Part shown: positions 60,185 to 64,000 of the stretch, piece by piece
Layout: every line of letters begins with the position of its first letter
How positions within the stretch are numbered: the first letter of the stretch is position 1
Assembly: GCA_964492335.1 (NCBI GenBank)
Contig: CAZBJX010000001.1
Span: 62,001 to 126,000 of the forward strand
Reading direction: 5' to 3'
DNA length: 64,000 nt
Source of the DNA: JAFGCL01 sp964492335
GTDB lineage: Bacteria; Chloroflexota; Dehalococcoidia; UBA2247; RBG-13-53-26
The notes under the pieces: generated by a model
The model's input: the letters and a program-made list of their open reading frames with translations, nothing else
What the model was told of the DNA's origin: nothing
The model's database searches: none
Program-made: the position numbers and the translations under genes

Positions 60185-60670
60185 TCACGGGAAAGGAGGC
60201 CTGGGGGCCAGCTCCGACAGTGTGCAGTCCCGCAGCTTCCTGAGGGTGGCCCGCAGCAGCTCTCGCTCCTCCGGGTCCAGGCAGCCCAGGATGGCGGATA
60301 TGACCCGCCTCTGGCGGTGCTGCCGGCGGTAAGCCTCCTCGCCCCTGGCGGTGATCTCCACCGTCACCCGCCTCTTCCCCCTGGTGTTGCGCACCCGCCT
60401 GATCAGTCCCTGCCGCTCCATACGCTCCAGCGCGGCGGCCACGGTGTGCGGCCTGCGCACCACCCAGCGGGCGATCTCGCTCTGCGTCGGCGGATGCCCC
60501 AGGGCCTTGATGGCGTAGAGGATGGCCACCTGGACGGTGGAGACGCCGAACTGCCGCAGCTCGTTGTCCCTGGCCCTGAGCATGCCGTCGTTCACCTGGC
60601 CCAGGAGGGACCAGAGCTCGTACTCCTCGGCAGGGGGCAGCATGGCCGGCGTTTCCGCTCTGGCTACCAT
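60185..60670 (-). CDS. MarR-family transcriptional regulator
   Basis: A 161-residue winged-helix regulator. The recognition helix region PTQSEIARWVVRRPHTVAAALERM and the wing NTRGKRRVTVEITARGE are typical of MarR. It probably represses its own operon and the divergent SDR gene, since its promoter overlaps theirs and holds a palindrome. MarR proteins often respond to aromatic or acyl-CoA ligands. The stop is 55 bases from the crotonase start. Confidence 0.9.
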   Translation of the reverse strand: MVARAETPAMLPPAEEYELWSLLGQVNDGMLRARDNELRQFGVSTVQVAILYAIKALGHPPTQSEIARWVVRRPHTVAAALERMERQGLIRRVRNTRGKRRVTVEITARGEEAYRRQHRQRRVISAILGCLDPEERELLRATLRKLRDCTLSELAPRPPFP

Positions 60671-60751
60671 CCCGAGGGTCTCCCCCGGGCCCGCGCTGCA
60701 GATGGGGTGGTGGGGCTGGCCGCGCGCCCGGGGCTGCCGGGCACGCGGCCC

Positions 60752-60804
60752 TTGACTGCTGTTCTCATGCTAGTTATCATAGATGATATCGATATAGATG
60801 TCAA
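60752..60804. promoter_or_regulatory. Overlapping face-to-face promoters with MarR operator-like repeats
   Basis: Plus strand: TTGACT (60752-60757), 17 bases, TATCAT (60775-60780), reading toward the SDR at 60847. Minus strand: TTGACA (60799-60804), 17 bases, TATGAT (60776-60781), reading toward MarR. The two -10 boxes share the same bases. An inverted repeat TCGATAT...ATATCGA with an 8-base gap lies at 60789-60810, in the minus-strand spacer and -35 box. Confidence 0.75.
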
Positions 60805-60846
60805 TATCGAAGATGCAGGTGAACGGTACGAAAGGGGGGTCTCAGC

Positions 60847-61617
60847 ATGGACCTGAAGCTCAGGGGGAAAGTGGCCCTTGTCACCGGGGCCGGCGGCGAT
60901 GCCATGGGCACCGGGGTCTGCCTGGAGATGGCCCGGGAGGGCGCCTCGGTGGTGGCCAACGACATCGACCGGGCATGGGCCGACAGGGTGGCGGGCCAGG
61001 TGAGGGGCCTGGGCGCCAGGTCCATTGCCACCTGCGCCGATGTCAGCCGGCTGGATGACTGCCGGGCCATGGCGGCGCAGGCGCTGGCGGAGTTCGGCAG
61101 GATCGACGTCCTGGTCACCATACCCGCCTGGGTCAGGCTGGGGCGGTTCGCCGGCTCCAGCCCGCAGGAGTGGCACAGGACCTTCGATGTCACCTTCTGG
61201 GGCGTGGTGAACTCGGTGAGCGCGGTGCTGGACACCATGGTGGAACAGCGGTCCGGCAGCATCGTCTGCCTGGGGTCGGACGCGGGCCGCATCGGCGGAG
61301 GCAGCCTTGACGGCGCCGGCGAGGTGGTCTACGGGGCGGCCAAGTCCGCCGTGATGAACTTCGCCATGGGCCTGTCCAAGGAGATCGGCCCTCATGGGGT
61401 GCGTATCAATGTGGTGAACGCGGGCCTGACCAGGGTCCCCGTCATGGTGGAGTCCGGCTGGCTGACGCCGGAGAAGGAGAAGCGCCTGGCCCGGCCCTAT
61501 CCCCTGGGCCGGCTGGGGGAGCCCCGGGACCTGGTGGACGCCATCATGTTCCTGGCCTCGGACAGGGCCGGATTCATCACCGGCCAGACCCTCAGCGTGA
61601 GCGGCGGCATCTGCTGA
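60847..61617 (+). CDS. Short-chain dehydrogenase/reductase
   Basis: A 256-residue SDR. The cofactor motif TGAGGDAMGTGVCLEMA is slightly unusual (GxxxxGxG with an Asp-Ala insertion). The catalytic Tyr is in VYGAAKSAVMNFA, and the C-terminal GFITGQTLSVSGG is conserved. The usual NNAG after strand 4 is TIPAW. The gene is divergent from MarR and read from the shared promoter region, so its control by MarR is likely. Confidence 0.92.
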   Translation: MDLKLRGKVALVTGAGGDAMGTGVCLEMAREGASVVANDIDRAWADRVAGQVRGLGARSIATCADVSRLDDCRAMAAQALAEFGRIDVLVTIPAWVRLGRFAGSSPQEWHRTFDVTFWGVVNSVSAVLDTMVEQRSGSIVCLGSDAGRIGGGSLDGAGEVVYGAAKSAVMNFAMGLSKEIGPHGVRINVVNAGLTRVPVMVESGWLTPEKEKRLARPYPLGRLGEPRDLVDAIMFLASDRAGFITGQTLSVSGGIC

Positions 61618-61671
61618 TACCGCGGGGCCGGAGTCACAATCGCAGGACAACAACAACCGGTGTGCGGCGGC

Positions 61672-61701
61672 TTGACATGCAACGCGGCGGCGAGCTAGCA
61701 T
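61672..61701 (+). promoter_or_regulatory. Promoter of the Rnk/GreA-C-like gene
   Basis: TTGACA (61672-61677), 18-base spacer, TAGCAT (61696-61701), the same arrangement as the promoter at 11333. Confidence 0.7.
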
Positions 61702-61763
61702 TGGATATCCACGGCAACTGGAAGAGATACACGCTGTCCGGCGGGTAGCGGGGAGATGACACC

Positions 61764-62180
61764 ATGAGCGGCAAGCCCATACGGATCACGGCATTTGATC
61801 TGGAGCGACTGAAGAAGCTCCTTCTGGACGCCCAGCGCACCACTTACCGCAAGAGCGTGTACCTCTCCCACCTGCAGTCGGAGCTGGGGCGCGCGGAGGT
61901 CGTGGAGAGCCCCAAGGTGGCCGGCGACGTCGTCACCATGAACTCCAGGGTGTGCCTGGAGGACCTGGATACCGGGGAGGAAGAGGTGTACACGGTGGTG
62001 TTCCCCGAAGAGGCTAACGCCGTGCAGGGGAAGGTGTCCGTCCTGGCTCCCATCGGCACGGCCATGCTGGGCTACGAAGAAGGCGACGTCTTCGAGTGGG
62101 AGGTGCCGGCGGGGAAGCGCCGGTGGAGGGTCAAGCAGATCCTCTACCAGCCGGAGGCCGCCGGGCGCTACGACCTCTAG
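61764..62180 (+). CDS. Rnk-type GreA/GreB C-terminal domain protein
   Basis: A 138-residue protein. An N-terminal coiled-coil-like helix (FDLERLKKLLLDAQ) precedes an FKBP-like GreA/B C-terminal domain (LEDLDTGEEEVYTVVFPEEA, VLAPIGTAMLGYEEGDVFEW). The short length and motif set match Rnk, which binds RNA polymerase near the secondary channel and was first known as a nucleoside diphosphate kinase regulator. It is transcribed alone from its own promoter. Confidence 0.88.
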   Translation: MSGKPIRITAFDLERLKKLLLDAQRTTYRKSVYLSHLQSELGRAEVVESPKVAGDVVTMNSRVCLEDLDTGEEEVYTVVFPEEANAVQGKVSVLAPIGTAMLGYEEGDVFEWEVPAGKRRWRVKQILYQPEAAGRYDL

Positions 62181-62346
62181 CCCGGGGCGGCCCGCCCCGG
62201 TTTCCGATGGCCCCGGGCCCTGACTGACGGGGCCGGGTGCAGGCAATCGTCCACCGCCCTGAAGGGCCTCCAGCCCTGTCCGCACCTCCAGAGCACCACG
62301 GGCGTGACGATAGTGGTCAGGCCCTCGCCCTGATGGGCCTCCTGAC

Positions 62347-63783
62347 CTATCCGCTCCCGGACGGCGCCCCGGGCGCTTCGTGGTAGGCGATGTAGCGGCT
62401 GATGGCCCGGGCGGCGGTCCCCATGGAGTGGTAGACGGGCATGCCGGCGTCGCTGCAGCCTCGCTGCAGGTCCAGCGCCCTCTGCCAGTCCCAGTTGGTG
62501 ATCAGGAACTGGAGCACCAGCGCCAGCGGCTTGTTCGTTTCCCGGTAGATCCGGTGGACGAAATCGCGGAACTGGGCGGTCTCCTGGTCGAAGGCTGATG
62601 AGGTGAACCAGGCCGCCTGCCCGAACCCGGCGTGGATCAGGCCGAAGTCGAACCACTGCCCCTTCCTGTAGGTCATCAGCCGCTTGATCACATCGTAGAA
62701 GCCCTCGCTGTAACCCACCATGGAGAGGTCGATGGGGTTCTTGAAGATCATGCCGGCGGTGTTGCCGAACTTGCCCATGAGTTCCTTGACCAGCCCCTCC
62801 GGCAGCCGGGGGACGTTGAACCCGCCCAGGGTCAGCTCATCGGTGGCCAGTACGCTGGCCCCGCCGCCGGCCCCGAACACCCCCACGTTGCGGCCCCGGG
62901 GCAGGGGCATCAGGGCGAAGGTGACCAGCAGGTCCACCATCTCCTCCAGGCTGCGCACCCGTATGGCCCCGGTCTGGCGAATGAGGCTGTCCCAGATTTC
63001 GGAGGAGCCGGCCAGCGACCCGGTGTGCGAGGCGGCTATCTCGCCGCCGGCCCTGGTGTAGCCGCCCTTGAGGACCAGCACGGGCTTGTGGGCGGAGACA
63101 TCGGCCAGCACCCGGTGGAAGCGTTCGCCGTCCCTGGCGCCTTCGATGTAGGCGGCTATGATCTTCGTCTCCGGGTCCTGGCCGAAGTACTCCAGGAGGT
63201 CGGTCTCGTTGATGTCGCAGGCGTTGCCGTAGGAGACGGCCTTGCTGAAGCGCACGCCGCGCTGGCTGGAGGCCCGCAGCAGGTAGGAGGTGTTGCCGCC
63301 GCTCTGCCCCATGAGGGCCACCGGGCCCGCCCGCCGGGGGAAGTCCGAGGCAAACGTGAGGCCTGTCCTGGGGGAGTAGACGCCCAGGCAGTTGGGGCCG
63401 ACCAGGCGTATCCCGGCCGCCCTGGCCAGGCGCACGATCTCGCCCTCCAGCCGCCGCCCCTCCTCGGTGCCCACCTCGGAGAACCCGGAGGTGTACAGGG
63501 AGATGGTCCTCACCCCCTTGGCGGCGCAGTCCCGGACCAGCTGCGGCACGAAAGGGGCCGGTATGCAGCTGATGACGAAGTCCACCGGTCCCGGGATGTC
63601 CTTCACCCCCTTGTAGGCCACCAGCCCCGAGACGTCGGAGCCCTTCGGGTTGATGGCGTAGATGGGGCCCATGAACCCGGACGTGCGGATGCTGTCCAGG
63701 AACCACTGGCCGGACTTCCCCGGGGAGGCCCCGGCGATGGCGATGGAGGTGGGGTAGAATACCGCATCGAGACTCCTGGTCAT
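62347..63783 (-). CDS. NDP-forming acyl-CoA synthetase, CoA-binding/ligase part, second copy
   Basis: A 478-residue protein of the same architecture as that at 48.7 kb: CoA-binding domain (FYPTSIAIAGASPGKSG), ligase domain (LVGPNCLGVYSP, LMGQSGGNTSYLL) and the SHTGSLAGSSEIWDSL His loop. The C-terminus reads LVLQFLITNWDWQ and YHSMGTAARAISRYI. The ATP-grasp beta part is absent. The ATG overlaps the stop of another copy that continues out of the window (ATGA), so two paralogues are translated in tandem. Confidence 0.9.
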   Translation of the reverse strand: MTRSLDAVFYPTSIAIAGASPGKSGQWFLDSIRTSGFMGPIYAINPKGSDVSGLVAYKGVKDIPGPVDFVISCIPAPFVPQLVRDCAAKGVRTISLYTSGFSEVGTEEGRRLEGEIVRLARAAGIRLVGPNCLGVYSPRTGLTFASDFPRRAGPVALMGQSGGNTSYLLRASSQRGVRFSKAVSYGNACDINETDLLEYFGQDPETKIIAAYIEGARDGERFHRVLADVSAHKPVLVLKGGYTRAGGEIAASHTGSLAGSSEIWDSLIRQTGAIRVRSLEEMVDLLVTFALMPLPRGRNVGVFGAGGGASVLATDELTLGGFNVPRLPEGLVKELMGKFGNTAGMIFKNPIDLSMVGYSEGFYDVIKRLMTYRKGQWFDFGLIHAGFGQAAWFTSSAFDQETAQFRDFVHRIYRETNKPLALVLQFLITNWDWQRALDLQRGCSDAGMPVYHSMGTAARAISRYIAYHEAPGAPSGSG

Positions 63784-64000
63784 TCGGCACCTCGAACGTG
63801 TACTTGGGCGTGCGTGCGGGCCCGGCGCTTCTCATGGAGCCGCAGCACCCGGTCGACGGCCCTGGCCGCGCCGGCCATCGAGTGATAGACCGGCACCCCT
63901 GCCTCGGCGCAGCCCTGCTGCAGGTCATCGATGCCCTTCTGCCAGTCCCAGCCGGTGATGAGGTACTGCATCACCAGGGCCAGCGGGCGGTTGGTCTCGC
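63780..64000 (-). CDS. NDP-forming acyl-CoA synthetase, 3' end of a tandem paralogue
   Basis: Only the last 73 codons are in the window. The visible part (ETNRPLALVMQYLITGWDWQ ... VPVYHSMAGAARAVDRVLRL) aligns throughout with the C-terminus of the gene at 62347-63783, so this is a tandem duplicate. Its stop overlaps the next gene's start. The N-terminal domains are beyond base 64000. Confidence 0.85.
   Translation of the reverse strand, partial: ETNRPLALVMQYLITGWDWQKGIDDLQQGCAEAGVPVYHSMAGAARAVDRVLRLHEKRRARTHAQVHVRGAE

Overview
The window is a high-GC bacterial chromosome segment, most likely from a Chloroflexota (Dehalococcoidia-like) bacterium. The pointers are an ilvC-leuA-leuC-leuD-leuB run like the branched-chain operon of that class, a short (592-residue) IF2, an AmmeMemoRadiSam radical SAM pair, many CaiB, crotonase and NDP-forming acyl-CoA synthetase genes, and very tight gene packing with ATGA overlaps. 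No rRNA, tRNA, CRISPR array or complete mobile element is visible. The taxonomic call is inference.

Layout. 1-4.8 kb: end of a DUF364-type protein, a DUF134 regulator, GtrA, a minus-strand operon (small hypothetical, rsfS, amrS, AMMECR1) and a secreted fibronectin-III-like protein. 4.9-6.8 kb: acyl-CoA dehydrogenase and EthD protein. 7.1-11.2 kb: purF-purM-purH. 11.3-14.6 kb: crotonase, HIT hydrolase, Cys-rich mini-protein and thiolase. 14.7-16.6 kb: seven consecutive tiny genes, all on the minus strand, encoding 35-42-residue related peptides. 16.7-19.3 kb: 3-hydroxyacyl-CoA dehydrogenase, enoyl-CoA hydratase and a tyrosine recombinase lacking its catalytic C-terminus. 19.4-26.4 kb: uvrC and then nusA-ylxR-infB-rbfA-truB, with a rimP-leader-like hairpin but no rimP. 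26.5-29.3 kb: zinc-ribbon protein and a secreted beta-helix protein interrupted by an assembly gap. 30.3-38.5 kb: a three-gene ABC-2 exporter and ilvC-leuACDB. 38.5-48.6 kb: housekeeping genes (rsmD, coaD, ferredoxin, CvpA, YggT, proC, YggS, proA) plus a CaiB and a site-2 protease. 48.7-64 kb: mutL set among CoA-metabolism genes (three partial or complete NDP-forming acyl-CoA synthetases, two CaiB proteins, crotonases, SDRs) and a MarR-controlled divergon.

Together the catabolic genes point to an organism that activates and beta-oxidises acyl-CoAs (synthetase, CaiB transferase, acyl-CoA dehydrogenase, crotonases, 3-hydroxyacyl-CoA dehydrogenase, thiolase) while making its own purines, leucine and proline. 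Sigma-70-type promoters (TTGACA/T, 17-18 bp, TAnnAT) can be read by eye at many starts. Several lie so close to the start codon that the mRNAs would be leaderless or nearly so. The item most worth following up is the seven-gene micropeptide array at 14.7-16.6 kb.
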